Source: Streptomyces sp. 150FB (GTDB taxonomy: Bacteria; Actinomycetota; Actinomycetes; Streptomycetales; Streptomycetaceae). Taken from it: a DNA stretch of 48,388 nt. The stretch spans positions 7,639,501 through 7,687,888 of the forward strand of contig NZ_JTHL01000001.1 in NCBI RefSeq assembly GCF_000818195.1, in the 5' to 3' direction. Made by a program: the position numbers and the translations under genes. Under the pieces are notes generated by a model. It was given only the letters and a program-made list of their open reading frames with translations. It did no database searches and was not told the DNA's origin. Positions 15,259 through 26,230 of the stretch are shown piece after piece; positions within the stretch are counted from its first letter, which is position 1, and each line of letters begins with the position of its first letter.

Positions 15259-16254
15259 ATGCCACCCGCACCGGCGCCCGCACCCGCACCGGCGCCCGCA
15301 CCCGCACCCGCACCCGTACGGGGCGGCCGACCGCGCCGTGCCGTACTGACCGGGGGAATGGCGGGCATCGGCGCCGCACTCCTCGGGTGTGCGATGCCAC
15401 CGTCATCCGCCCCCGCCCGCACACCGGCGAAGAGCGCGCCACGCCCCGCGCCCGGTGGGACCGCGCGGGCGGAGAAGCAACTCGCCGCGCTGGAAGCGCG
15501 GTTCGGTGGGCGGCTCGGTGTGTACGCACTCGACACCGGCACCGGAAGGGAGGTGCGCCACCGCGCCGACGAACGCTTCCTGCTCTGCTCGACGCACAAA
15601 GCGCTTGCCGTGGCGGCGATCCTGCGCGCACGCCGACTGCGTCCGGGCCTGCTGGACACGGTGATTCACTACGACAGCTCCGAGCTGGTTTCCAACTCGC
15701 CCGTCACCGGCGAGCACCTCGATGAGGGCATGACCGTGGCCGCGCTGTGCGAGGCCGCCATCACCGTCAGCGACAACACGGCGGCGAACCTGCTCGTCAG
15801 AGTCCTGGGCGGTCCAAGGGCGGTGACCCGCTTCGTATCCACACTCGGCGACCCCGTAACCCGCGTCGACCGCACCGAGCCGGAACTGAACGAGGCGACC
15901 GGTGACCTGGACACCACCACCCCCGGGCACATCGGCGCCGACCTGCGCGCCCTCACACTGGGCCAGGCTCTCGACCCGGCCGGCCGGGACCTGCTCGTCG
16001 GCTGGCTCACCGCCAACACCACCGGCGGCGAGGAGATCCGGGCCGGAGTGCCCGCCGGCTGGCGCGTCGCGGACAAGACGGGGAGTGGCAACAACGGGGA
16101 ATCCAACGACATCGCGGTGGTGTACCCACCCGGCCGTGCTCCGCTGATCCTCGCCGTCTACACCGCTCCCACCGACCCGGACTCCACCGCCGGCAGTCCC
16201 ACGATCGCCCAGGCAGCCAGGATCGTGGCCGAGGCGCTGGTCCCGGGGGCGTGA
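15259..16254 (+). CDS. bla: Class A beta-lactamase, predicted Tat-exported lipoprotein
   Basis: The protein has 331 residues from ATG 15259. All class A marks are present: S111-T-H-K114 with a preceding Cys110, S171-D-N173, E207-P-E-L-N (Ambler E166 region) and K273-T-G275. The N-terminus carries a run of nine Ala-Pro pairs, then twin arginines (RGGRPRRAVL), a hydrophobic stretch and lipobox LLGC with C44, predicting Tat export and lipid anchoring. A Pro-Ala run ahead of the signal sequence is odd; starting after it is impossible because no start codon follows until Met34. It is probably expressed under the divergent LysR protein and hydrolyses penicillin-type beta-lactams. Confidence 0.9.
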   Translation: MPPAPAPAPAPAPAPAPAPVRGGRPRRAVLTGGMAGIGAALLGCAMPPSSAPARTPAKSAPRPAPGGTARAEKQLAALEARFGGRLGVYALDTGTGREVRHRADERFLLCSTHKALAVAAILRARRLRPGLLDTVIHYDSSELVSNSPVTGEHLDEGMTVAALCEAAITVSDNTAANLLVRVLGGPRAVTRFVSTLGDPVTRVDRTEPELNEATGDLDTTTPGHIGADLRALTLGQALDPAGRDLLVGWLTANTTGGEEIRAGVPAGWRVADKTGSGNNGESNDIAVVYPPGRAPLILAVYTAPTDPDSTAGSPTIAQAARIVAEALVPGA

Positions 16255-16332
16255 ACCGCTGGTCCCGGGCTGTGAACGGCGAACCGAGGCGCCGGGCTCC
16301 GACTGTCAGTGGCGCGGTCTACAGTCGCTGAC

Positions 16333-17244
16333 ATGCGCATCGTCTCTCTCCTCCCGGCCGCGACCGACATCGTGGCCGAACTCGGGCTCGCCGGGCATCT
16401 CGTCGGGCGGACGCACGAGTGCGACTGGCCGCCCGCGGCGGTGCGTTCCGTACCCGTCGTCACCGGTGCGGACCTCTCGCAGGACGAGATGAGCAGCAGG
16501 GAGATCTCGGACGCGGTCGGGGGAGCGGCGCATTCGGGCTCCTCCCTCTACACACTGGACACCGAGGTACTGAGCACACTGGCGCCGGACGTGGTGCTCA
16601 CCCAGGACCTGTGCGACGTGTGCGCCGTCTCGTACGAGCGGGTGAGCCGGGCCGTACGTGTCCTGGACACCGACACCCGGGTGCTCAGCCTGGAACCCCG
16701 CACACTCACCGACGTACTCGACTGCCTGGTGACGGTCGGTGACCTGCTCGGGGTACGCGAGCGGGCCGAGGATCGCCGGGCGGAGCTGCTGCGCCGCCTG
16801 GACCAGGTGTCCCGGCTGACGGCGGGCCGCCCACGTCCTCGGGTCGTGGCCGTGGAGTGGCTGGATCCGCTGTGGCCGGCGGGCCATTGGGTCCCCGAAC
16901 AGATCACCTACGCCGGCGGCGAACCGCTGCTGGCCACGCCCGGCGAGCACACCAAGCCCATGACGTGGGAGCAGGTACGTGACGCACGCCCCGACGTCGT
17001 CCTCGTCCTGCCGTGCGGGTTCCCGCCCGAACGCACCCTGCGCGAAAGGGAGGCGCTCACCTCGCTGCCCGGCTGGGCGGAACTGCCGGCCGTACGAGCG
17101 GGCAACGTCTGGGTCCTGGACGGACCGGCGTACTTCAACCGCCCCGGCCCCCGGGTCGTACGCGGTGCCGAGGTGCTGGCGCACGTCCTGCACGGCGTAA
17201 GGGTTGGGGCGGCGGTCACGGACGACGAGGCGAGGCCGTTCTAG
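16333..17244 (+). CDS. BtuF-like cobalamin/corrinoid-binding protein (cytoplasmic form)
   Basis: The protein has 303 residues from ATG 16333. The opening [19 protein letters not shown] and HECDWPP, followed by [20 protein letters not shown] and [11 protein letters not shown], are characteristic of the BtuF/TroA-like cobalamin-binding subgroup. Later [19 protein letters not shown] and [11 protein letters not shown] fit the same family. No signal peptide or lipobox is present, so it is not a standard transporter-linked binding protein, and no BtuCD genes adjoin it. Actinobacterial stand-alone members are of unproven function. It is a single gene between the beta-lactamase and a minus-strand unit. 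Confidence 0.8.
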   Translation: MRIVSLLPAATDIVAELGLAGHLVGRTHECDWPPAAVRSVPVVTGADLSQDEMSSREISDAVGGAAHSGSSLYTLDTEVLSTLAPDVVLTQDLCDVCAVSYERVSRAVRVLDTDTRVLSLEPRTLTDVLDCLVTVGDLLGVRERAEDRRAELLRRLDQVSRLTAGRPRPRVVAVEWLDPLWPAGHWVPEQITYAGGEPLLATPGEHTKPMTWEQVRDARPDVVLVLPCGFPPERTLREREALTSLPGWAELPAVRAGNVWVLDGPAYFNRPGPRVVRGAEVLAHVLHGVRVGAAVTDDEARPF

Positions 17245-17268
17245 ACGCGTTCCCGGCGCGGGCGGCCC

Positions 17269-17877
17269 TCAGACGGCGGGGAGTTGTTCCATCCAGGTGT
17301 CGAACAGATCCAGGTCGTACCGATCGCGGTCGCTTCGCGCGCTCGGCGCGGAATCGTCGGGCCACTCCCGGATGACGCGGCCGGGATCGATGTCGTTCAG
17401 TGTGCCGTACCACTCGAACAGCGGGCGGGCCAGCCGCACATGGGTGTCGAAGTTGCGCCGTTGGCGCGTGGTGTCACCCTCCCGGCGCTCCCGCAGTACC
17501 GCTTCGGACGGGATGACACACGCGATCAGATCGGCGATTCCCAGCGTGCGCCGGGCGATGGCCGCCCGGGTCAGAACCAACTGACTCTCGAAGAGGTCAG
17601 GAGCGGGAGCGATCCGGGCTCTGGCGAGCGACCAGGCGAAATGAAGCTTCAACGGATCGGTGTCACACACCGTGAAGCCCTCCGCCGCCTCGCGACGTAC
17701 GGCCTGAGCCCAGCGCCTCTCGCCGCACTCGACCCAGAAGCGGCTCTCCTCCTCGGCGGTCGCCGTCGCCGGAGGCTTCAGATGACCCGGATTCTCGTCC
17801 ACGACCCGACGCGAATCGTGTGTGCGGACGTACCTGCTTTTCCCTGCGGCGCTCGGCCCCTCCGCAACAACGATCAT
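17269..17877 (-). CDS. P-loop ATPase/kinase-like protein
   Basis: The 202-residue protein begins MIVVAEGPSAAGKSRYV, with a Walker A motif at residues 7-14. The size and the single N-terminal P-loop suggest a nucleoside- or small-molecule-kinase fold. VCDTDPLKLHFAWSLARARI could supply the Walker B/substrate Asp. No specific family was recognised. The gene follows the HTH regulator gene on the same strand with a 12-base gap, so the two probably form one transcript. Confidence 0.65.
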   Translation of the reverse strand: MIVVAEGPSAAGKSRYVRTHDSRRVVDENPGHLKPPATATAEEESRFWVECGERRWAQAVRREAAEGFTVCDTDPLKLHFAWSLARARIAPAPDLFESQLVLTRAAIARRTLGIADLIACVIPSEAVLRERREGDTTRQRRNFDTHVRLARPLFEWYGTLNDIDPGRVIREWPDDSAPSARSDRDRYDLDLFDTWMEQLPAV

Positions 17878-17889
17878 GCCAACAGCCTC

Positions 17890-18753
17890 TCATCCACCGA
17901 TGGTTAGGTGGGTGTTGACGGCGGTGACGCGGAGGAAGTCGAGTTGCTCCGCGGGCGGTGTGCCGGCGGGCGCCGTGTACGCCACGATCCTGAGGTCTGC
18001 TCCGGGGACGGTGAGGACGTCGCAGTCGAGGGTGATGTCCCCGACGAGCGGATGGCTGATGGTCTTGCGGTCGTGGAGTTGCCGTCCCACGGCTCCCTGG
18101 GACCAGAGCCGCGCGAAGCGGGCGCTGTGAGTCCGGCAGTCGCGGATGAGCCGGTGCAGGTCGGGGTCGTCGGGCCACGTGGCCTCCGTCGTACGCAGAT
18201 CGGCGACGAGAGCGGCCTCGACGGCATCCGGACCGCGCTCGGAGCGTACGGGCCAGTGCTCGGGTGTGGGCGGCGTGAGGAAGGTGTCGCGTACGAGGTT
18301 GCGCCGGCTCTTCGGAATCCGGGCGGGGTCGCCCATCAGCGCGGACCACAGAGGCGTCCAGGTCAGCAGGGTCCAGTCCGCGCCGAAGACGGCCAGGGGC
18401 TGGTCGCCGAGTCCGGTGAGCAGGCGTTGGACGCTGGGCGGGATGTACGTCGAGACACGTCCGGACGCGGGCGGCGGCAGATGCGCGAGGCGGTAGAGGT
18501 GATCGCGTTCGGGCGCCTCCAGGTGCAGGGCGCGGGCCAGCGCCTCCACGACCTGATCGGACGGCCGGGTGGCGCGGCCCTGCTCGAGCCGTACGAGATA
18601 GTCCACCGAAAGGCCTGCCAGCGCGGCGAGTTCCTCACGGCGCAAGCCGGCGGCACGGCGTCCTCCGGTGGGTGGCAGGCCGACGTCCGCAGGGGCGAGC
18701 CGGTCACGCCAGCGACGCAGTGCGGCGCCGAGCGGATTGCGTTCGTCGGTCAC
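17890..18753 (-). CDS. XRE/MmyB-type helix-turn-helix transcriptional regulator
   Basis: The protein has 287 residues from GTG 18753. The N-terminal 80 residues are an XRE domain, with GLRREELAALAGLSVDYLVR as recognition region and EQGRATRPSDQVVEALARAL following. The C-terminal part (STYIPPSVQRLLTGLGDQPL, WTLLTWTPLWSALMGDP, DITLDCDVLTVPGADLRIVAYTA in pieces) is the MmyB-like ligand-binding domain. This family in Streptomyces often sits divergent from an SDR gene, which it represses, and that is the arrangement here. The longer in-frame extension to 19440 overlaps the SDR gene and is a shadow. Confidence 0.88.
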   Translation of the reverse strand: MTDERNPLGAALRRWRDRLAPADVGLPPTGGRRAAGLRREELAALAGLSVDYLVRLEQGRATRPSDQVVEALARALHLEAPERDHLYRLAHLPPPASGRVSTYIPPSVQRLLTGLGDQPLAVFGADWTLLTWTPLWSALMGDPARIPKSRRNLVRDTFLTPPTPEHWPVRSERGPDAVEAALVADLRTTEATWPDDPDLHRLIRDCRTHSARFARLWSQGAVGRQLHDRKTISHPLVGDITLDCDVLTVPGADLRIVAYTAPAGTPPAEQLDFLRVTAVNTHLTIGG

Positions 18754-18890
18754 GTTCCCAGTGTCGTCCAGCGGCGGTTGGTCACGGTAGGTACTGCGAG
18801 TCCTACCGTCGCCGGGGGCACTGGCCGGCCGTCCACGCGCTGACCGACGCTGGAGGCACCACGGCGGGAGGCCGGGAGCAGCCACTCGAT

Positions 18891-18988
18891 GCGAGTTGCG
18901 AGTCGCGAGTCGCGAGGTCGAGTCGCGCGCAACGCTCCTTGCCGCTTCCCCCGCTTTCCCCATTTCCCCGATTTTCCCCGATTTCCCC
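18891..18988. repeat. Two short tandem-repeat tracts upstream of the SDR gene
   Basis: GCGAGTY is repeated three times in tandem (18891-18911), with decayed copies to about 18927. After a short gap, TTTCCCC occurs four times (18955, 18963, 18973, 18982). Both tracts lie in the 5' region between the divergent MmyB-type regulator and the SDR. Slippage-prone repeats of this kind could tune promoter spacing or the leader. Confidence 0.6.
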
Positions 18989-19006
18989 GAGAGAGGCCGT
19001 CTTCTG

Positions 19007-19780
19007 ATGTCCACCACGGTTACCGGTCTGCTGGACGGCAAGTCCACCTTGGTCATAGGCGCGAGCCAGGGCATCGGCGCCGCCGCTGCCCGCCACTTCG
19101 CCTCGCAGGGCGCCCGGCTGGTCATCGGCGCACGCAACGTCGAAGCGATCGAAGCCCTCCGCGACGAACTGCGCGGTGCGGGACACGAGATCGACGCGAT
19201 CCGCGTCGACGTCACCGACCGCGCCACGATCGACGCCGCCGTACAACGCGCGCGGGACCTGTACGGAAGGCTGGACGCGGCGTTCAACAACGCCGGCGCC
19301 AGCGCTGTCGAAGCGTTCCACGAGTACACCGAGGAGACCTTCGACCGTCTGCTGGCCGTCAACCTCAAGGGTGTCTTCCTGGCCATGCGGGCAGAGATCA
19401 GGGTCATGCTGGCCGACGGCGGCGGCGCGATCGTCAACACCAGCAGCGTCGGCGGCCTGATCGGGAACTACGGCCTGGCCCCCTACATCGCGGCCAAGCA
19501 CGGTGTGATCGGCCTGACCAAGTCGGCCGCGTTCGAGTACGGCCGGCAGAACCTCCGTATCAACGCCGTCGCCCCGGGCTCCACGGCCACCGAAATGTTC
19601 CTGGGCGGCATGCAGCACGCGCCTGCCGAGGTCGTCGCCAGGTTCAACAGCTTCAGCCCGATGAACCGCCTGGGCGAACCGTTGGAGATCGCCACGGCAG
19701 CGGCCTGGCTCCTCTCCGACCAGGCGAGCTTCGTCACCGGCGCCACACTGCCGGTGGACGGCGGCTTCCTGCTCGCCTGA
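19007..19780 (+). CDS. Short-chain dehydrogenase/reductase (SDR)
   Basis: The protein has 257 residues from ATG 19007, with GAGAGG upstream. Classical SDR motifs are present: GASQGIG cofactor loop, NNAG, Ser in NTSSVGG, active site Y-I-A-A-K, and the PVDGGF C-terminal signature. An acidic or Arg preference cannot be fixed, though ARN after beta2 suggests NADPH. It is divergent from the MmyB-type regulator, whose target it probably is. The substrate is unknown; such quinone- or ketone-reducing SDRs are common in Streptomyces. Confidence 0.9.
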   Translation: MSTTVTGLLDGKSTLVIGASQGIGAAAARHFASQGARLVIGARNVEAIEALRDELRGAGHEIDAIRVDVTDRATIDAAVQRARDLYGRLDAAFNNAGASAVEAFHEYTEETFDRLLAVNLKGVFLAMRAEIRVMLADGGGAIVNTSSVGGLIGNYGLAPYIAAKHGVIGLTKSAAFEYGRQNLRINAVAPGSTATEMFLGGMQHAPAEVVARFNSFSPMNRLGEPLEIATAAAWLLSDQASFVTGATLPVDGGFLLA

Positions 19781-19892
19781 GGCTTTGCTCTCTCAGCGTC
19801 AAACAGATCGATGCCAAGATCCGCCGGCTCGTGGTCGTCCGGCACTCCCAACTGACGGCACCCGCGAGGACTGAGCTTCGATCCACACCACG

Positions 19893-19919
19893 TCGGAGGA
19901 CTCGGAGGACTCGGAGGAC
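19893..19919. repeat. Triple tandem TCGGAGGAC
   Basis: Three exact 9-bp copies (19893, 19902, 19911) lie in the SDR-MFS intergenic region. They resemble repeated ribosome-binding cores (GGAGG) but lie about 65 bases before the MFS start, too far to serve as its initiation site. Confidence 0.7.
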
Positions 19920-19984
19920 TTCGAGTTCCCCGCCGGGGCAGGCCGCGAATATTGCGGTGCCCCGGGACCCGTCCCCGTGCCAGG

Positions 19985-21340
19985 ATGCGCCGCGTCCCGA
20001 CGTCCCGCATCCCCGTGGAGCTGCTCTTGCCCGGCGATTGCCGCCCCTTCGCCGCCTTACTCGCCGCCAATGTTGTCTCCATCACCGGTAATGGGCTCAC
20101 CGGGATGGCTGTGCCATGGTTCGTGCTGCAGAGCACCGGGAGCGCCGCCAAGGCGGGGATCGTCGCGTTCTGCACGATGCTGCCGGTCGTGCTGTCCGCC
20201 ATCGTCGGCGGTCCGGTCATCGACCGGCTGGGGCGGCGCCGGGTCGGTATCGCGTCCGATCTCGTCTGTGGAGCGGCCGTCGCCGCGGTTCCGCTGCTGC
20301 AGTTCGCCGGGGTGCTGCACTTCTGGATGCTGTGCGGGCTGATGGCCGTCACGGGGCTCTTCCACGCCCCGGGCGTGACGGCCCGAGGCGTGCTGTTGCC
20401 CACGCTCGCCGAGCGCGCCGGGATGCCGCTGACCCGGGCCGCGGGGTTGTACGACGGCGCCTCACGCTGCGCGGGGATGATCGGCTCGGCCATCGGCGGC
20501 GTGCTCATCGCCGTACTGGGCGCCGACCGCGTCCTGTTGCTGGACACCGCGACCTTCGCCGTGTCCGCCCTCCTCCTCGCGTTCGGGCTGCGTGGCCTGT
20601 CCGAGGCCCAGCCCCAACAGCGGGCCGAGCCGGCATCGGTGCGTACCTATCGCCGCGAGCTGGGTGCGGGTTACCGCTATGTGATGGGCACCCCGCTCCT
20701 CCTCAGCATCTGTCTCATGACGCTGGCCACCCGGGGGCTCGACCAGGGCTGGAGCGCCGTACTCCTGCCGGTTCACGTACGTGACGAGCTGGGCGGTCCT
20801 GTCGATCTCGGCCTGCTGGAAGCCTTGTTCTCCGTTGGCGCGCTCACGGGGGCATTGGTCTACGGGGCGGTGGGCAGCCGCTTCCGGCGGTGGCCGGTGT
20901 TCACCATCGCGTTCCTCATCGTCGGCATGCCCCGCTTCGTGGTCGCAGCCTCTTCCGACACCGTGGCCCCGCTGGCCGTGATGATGACGATCGAGGGTCT
21001 CGCCTGCGGTGTCCTCAATCCCATCCTGGCCACGGTGATGTACGAGACCGTGCCCGAAGAGCTGCGCAGCCGCGTGCTCAGCGCGACGACCGCCTCGGTC
21101 CTGACGATCACCCCGCTGGGTGGCCTCGCCGCCGGCTTCCTGGTCGATTCGGCCGGCCTGTTCACCACGATGCTCGTGGTCGGCGGTGCGTATCTCCTCG
21201 CCACGCTCAGCCCGGTGATCTTCCCCGCGTGGAGGCAGATGGACGGCCCCTCCTTCAAGGACGGGGCGGACAAGGGCGGGCCGAAGGGCCTGATGCCGCA
21301 GGACTCGGGGCCGGAGCCCGGGGAGCTGGGCGGGGCGTGA
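19985..21340 (+). CDS. MFS transporter (drug-efflux type)
   Basis: The protein has 451 residues from ATG 19985, with twelve predicted membrane segments. The MFS-A motif follows the second helix as GGPVIDRLGRRRVG, and motif-C-like helices follow. The overall pattern (VSITGNGLTGMAVPWFVLQS start) matches the MFS_3/enterobactin-exporter-like group. Leu25 is a TTA codon (20057-20059), making translation potentially bldA-dependent. The gene is isolated, 200 bases after the SDR, and no regulator is adjacent. The substrate is unknown. Confidence 0.88.
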   Translation: MRRVPTSRIPVELLLPGDCRPFAALLAANVVSITGNGLTGMAVPWFVLQSTGSAAKAGIVAFCTMLPVVLSAIVGGPVIDRLGRRRVGIASDLVCGAAVAAVPLLQFAGVLHFWMLCGLMAVTGLFHAPGVTARGVLLPTLAERAGMPLTRAAGLYDGASRCAGMIGSAIGGVLIAVLGADRVLLLDTATFAVSALLLAFGLRGLSEAQPQQRAEPASVRTYRRELGAGYRYVMGTPLLLSICLMTLATRGLDQGWSAVLLPVHVRDELGGPVDLGLLEALFSVGALTGALVYGAVGSRFRRWPVFTIAFLIVGMPRFVVAASSDTVAPLAVMMTIEGLACGVLNPILATVMYETVPEELRSRVLSATTASVLTITPLGGLAAGFLVDSAGLFTTMLVVGGAYLLATLSPVIFPAWRQMDGPSFKDGADKGGPKGLMPQDSGPEPGELGGA

Positions 21341-21358
21341 GGGGCGTGAGGGGCGTGA
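21332..21358. repeat. Triple tandem GGGGCGTGA across the MFS stop codon
   Basis: Three exact copies (21332, 21341, 21350) are present. The first contains the MFS stop TGA, and the others supply two more TGA codons in register, giving three successive stops. Confidence 0.75.
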
Positions 21359-21500
21359 CCATGTCGTCGGGATCCGTGCTCGCCCGTACATCGGCACGTT
21401 CACCCTCGCCCGAACGAAGGCAGGACGGCGAGGCGACGCCAGCTACCCGGAGGCACCACACCGCGGTCCTGCGCATGACCTGCCGACGCTCATGTACTAG

Positions 21501-24365
<2,865 letters not shown>

Positions 24366-24414
24366 CCGGGCCGGCGGGCCCGGCCGGGCTCCGCCGCCTG
24401 TTTCACAGGTACGA

Positions 24415-24456
24415 AAGGACCGCATCCCACGACGTGTGGGGTGCGGTCCTTCTTTT
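24415..24456 (+). terminator. Rho-independent terminator after acnA
   Basis: A 15-bp stem starting AAGGACCGCATCCCA (24415), with one G-T pair, closes at 24451 and is followed by TCTTTT. It is 50 bases beyond the aconitase stop. Confidence 0.85.
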
Positions 24457-24465
24457 GGGTTGTTG

Positions 24466-24487
24466 CCTTGTCAAGTACTTGACAAGG
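24466..24487. promoter_or_regulatory. Perfect 22-bp palindrome over the chitinase promoter
   Basis: The arm CCTTGTCAAGT and its exact complement are contiguous with no spacer. The right arm contains TTGACA (24479-24484), an ideal -35 hexamer, so a bound repressor would occlude RNA polymerase. It does not match the DasR consensus. Confidence 0.65.
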
Positions 24488-24507
24488 TTGAGCGCTGCCC
24501 TTTCAAT
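24479..24507 (+). promoter_or_regulatory. Predicted promoter of the GH19 chitinase gene
   Basis: TTGACA (24479-24484), 17 bases, then TTCAAT (24502-24507). It lies about 85 bases before the chitinase ATG. The -35 is consensus and the -10 matches 4 of 6 positions. Confidence 0.5.
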
Positions 24508-24591
24508 TCAGGCGAACCCACTTCCGTGAAGAAAGCGTGCTGGATAAGCGGGACTTGTGGCTTCATCGCCTGAAAGGAAAATTAAACAGAG

Positions 24592-25728
24592 ATGTTGAGA
24601 AAAGCCCTCAGGGGTCTATCGCTCGCCCGCGCCGTCGCCGCTCTCGCGGTGGCGGCCCTCTTCTCCGTACTGCTGACGGTGCCGGCGTCGGCCGCCGACC
24701 CGGTCGGCCAGATCACCGGACTCGCAGGCAAGTGCGTGGATGTCGCCGCGGCGAGCAACGCCAACGGCACTCCCGTCCAGCTCTACGACTGCAACGGCAG
24801 CGGCGCGCAGCAGTGGACCGTGGCCGGGGACGGCACACTGCGCGCGCTCGGCAAGTGCCTGGACGTCAAGGACCAGGGCACGGCGAACGGTTCCACGCTG
24901 CAACTGTGGGACTGCGCGGGAAGCGCGAACCAGAAGTGGGTCGTCACCGCCGCCCACGACATCGTCAATCCCCAGGCCGACAAGTGTCTGGACGTCACCG
25001 GCAACAGCTCGGCCAACGGCTCGCGTCTGCAGATCTGGACCTGCACAGGCGCCGCCAACCAGAAATGGAACGCGCCCTCGGGCGGCGGCACTCCGCCCTC
25101 GAATCCCGGTGGATTCGTGGTCAGCGAGGCGCAGTTCAACCAGATGTTCCCGACCCGCAATTCCTTCTACACGTACAACGGCCTCACGGCCGCACTGAGC
25201 GCGTACCCGGGCTTCGCGAAGACGGGAAGTGACACCGTGAAGAGGCAGGAGGCGGCGGCCTTCCTGGCGAACGCCAACCACGAGACCGGCGGCCTGGTCT
25301 ACGTCGTCGAGCAGAACACGGCCAACTACCCGCACTACTGCGACGCTTCACAGTCGTACGGCTGCCCGGCGGGCCAGGCGGCGTACTACGGGCGCGGACC
25401 GATCCAGTTGAGCTGGAACTTCAACTACAAGGCGGCGGGCGACGCACTCGGCATCGACCTGCTGCACAACCCGAACCTGGTGCAGACGGACTCGTCCGTG
25501 GCCTGGAAGACAGGCCTCTGGTACTGGAACACCCAGAGCGGCCCGGGCACGATGACCCCGCACAACGCGATGGTCAACGGCGCGGGCTTCGGCCAGACGA
25601 TCCGCAGCATCAACGGCTCGCTGGAGTGCGACGGCAGGAACCCGGCGCAGGTCCAGAGCCGGATCGACGCGTATCAGCGCTTCGTGCAGATCCTGGGGAC
25701 GACGGCGGGATCGAACCTGAGCTGCTGA
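24592..25728 (+). CDS. Secreted GH19 chitinase with N-terminal ricin-type (CBM13) lectin domain
   Basis: The protein has 378 residues. The signal peptide is residues 1-34 with cleavage after ASA. Residues 36-160 are a ricin-B/CBM13 domain with three repeats, each ending in a QxW-type motif (AQQWTV, NQKWVV, NQKWNA) and KC(L/V)DV elements. A Ser/Gly/Pro linker (162-173) leads to a GH19 catalytic domain with E231 (NHETGG) and E240 (YVVEQN) as the catalytic pair and YYGRGPIQLSWNFNY. It cleaves beta-1,4-GlcNAc chains outside the cell. Streptomyces GH19 enzymes more often carry CBM5/12-type binding domains, so the ricin-lectin fusion is a variant. It fits with the NgcEFG importer 10 kb away. Confidence 0.93.
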   Translation: MLRKALRGLSLARAVAALAVAALFSVLLTVPASAADPVGQITGLAGKCVDVAAASNANGTPVQLYDCNGSGAQQWTVAGDGTLRALGKCLDVKDQGTANGSTLQLWDCAGSANQKWVVTAAHDIVNPQADKCLDVTGNSSANGSRLQIWTCTGAANQKWNAPSGGGTPPSNPGGFVVSEAQFNQMFPTRNSFYTYNGLTAALSAYPGFAKTGSDTVKRQEAAAFLANANHETGGLVYVVEQNTANYPHYCDASQSYGCPAGQAAYYGRGPIQLSWNFNYKAAGDALGIDLLHNPNLVQTDSSVAWKTGLWYWNTQSGPGTMTPHNAMVNGAGFGQTIRSINGSLECDGRNPAQVQSRIDAYQRFVQILGTTAGSNLSC

Positions 25729-25821
25729 GGCGGCGAGGGCGTCGAGGCCCGTGAGGGGCTGAGGGCCGCCGCACGGGACGTTGACCGGGGACTCCGGTCT
25801 GCCGTCCTGGGCGGCGTTGCC

Positions 25822-25872
25822 CCCCCGCCCCCCGCGTAGACGGGGGTGGGCCGGCGGTGTGCGGGGCGGGGG
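25822..25872. terminator. Bidirectional hairpin between chitinase and DUF6415 genes
   Basis: CCCCCGCCCC (25822-25831) pairs exactly with GGGGCGGGGG (25863-25872), and a smaller hairpin lies in the loop. It lies between convergent genes. Low complexity weakens the call. Confidence 0.45.
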
Positions 25873-25888
25873 ACCAGCCCACGACTAG

Positions 25889-26230
25889 TCAGTGAGTGGG
25901 GCCGTAGCGGGTCCAGAGCCATTGGCAGTCGAAGGCGAGTTGCCGCAGCCGGTTCTCCGCATCCACCGGCCCGTCGTCCCCGAGCCCGCGCTCGGCCTGG
26001 CGCTTGATGCTGTCCAGCCGCGTGGAGAGCAGGGTCCAGTGGATGCTGCCGCGCCACATCCGGTCTGCGGCGACGCGACCGGCGGGGAGCAGCAGGTCGA
26101 TGTACGTGCCCAGGTCGGCGGCGATGGCGGCCATCTCGCGGCGTGGGGTGTCGCGGCGGGCGACGAGAGCGCGCCGGATGGACTCCTGGACGGATTCGGC
26201 GTCGAGGCCGGGTTGATCGGGCGCGATCAC
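25889..26230 (-). CDS. DUF6415 family protein
   Basis: The protein has 113 residues from GTG 26230, overlapping the stop of the upstream gene (GTGA). It is all-helical and reads SIRRALVARRDTPRREMAAI, LLLPAGRVAADRMWRGSIHW, QAERGLGDDG and RQLAFDCQWLWTRYG. These are the recurring features of DUF6415, a Streptomyces-specific family often found next to XRE regulators and in natural-product or bld-like accessory loci. Its molecular function is unknown. Confidence 0.75.
   Translation of the reverse strand: MIAPDQPGLDAESVQESIRRALVARRDTPRREMAAIAADLGTYIDLLLPAGRVAADRMWRGSIHWTLLSTRLDSIKRQAERGLGDDGPVDAENRLRQLAFDCQWLWTRYGPTH

Noticed and set aside
18754..19440. Extension of the MmyB-type regulator to 516 residues
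   Set aside because: It runs antisense through the SDR gene; GTG 18753 matches the family start.
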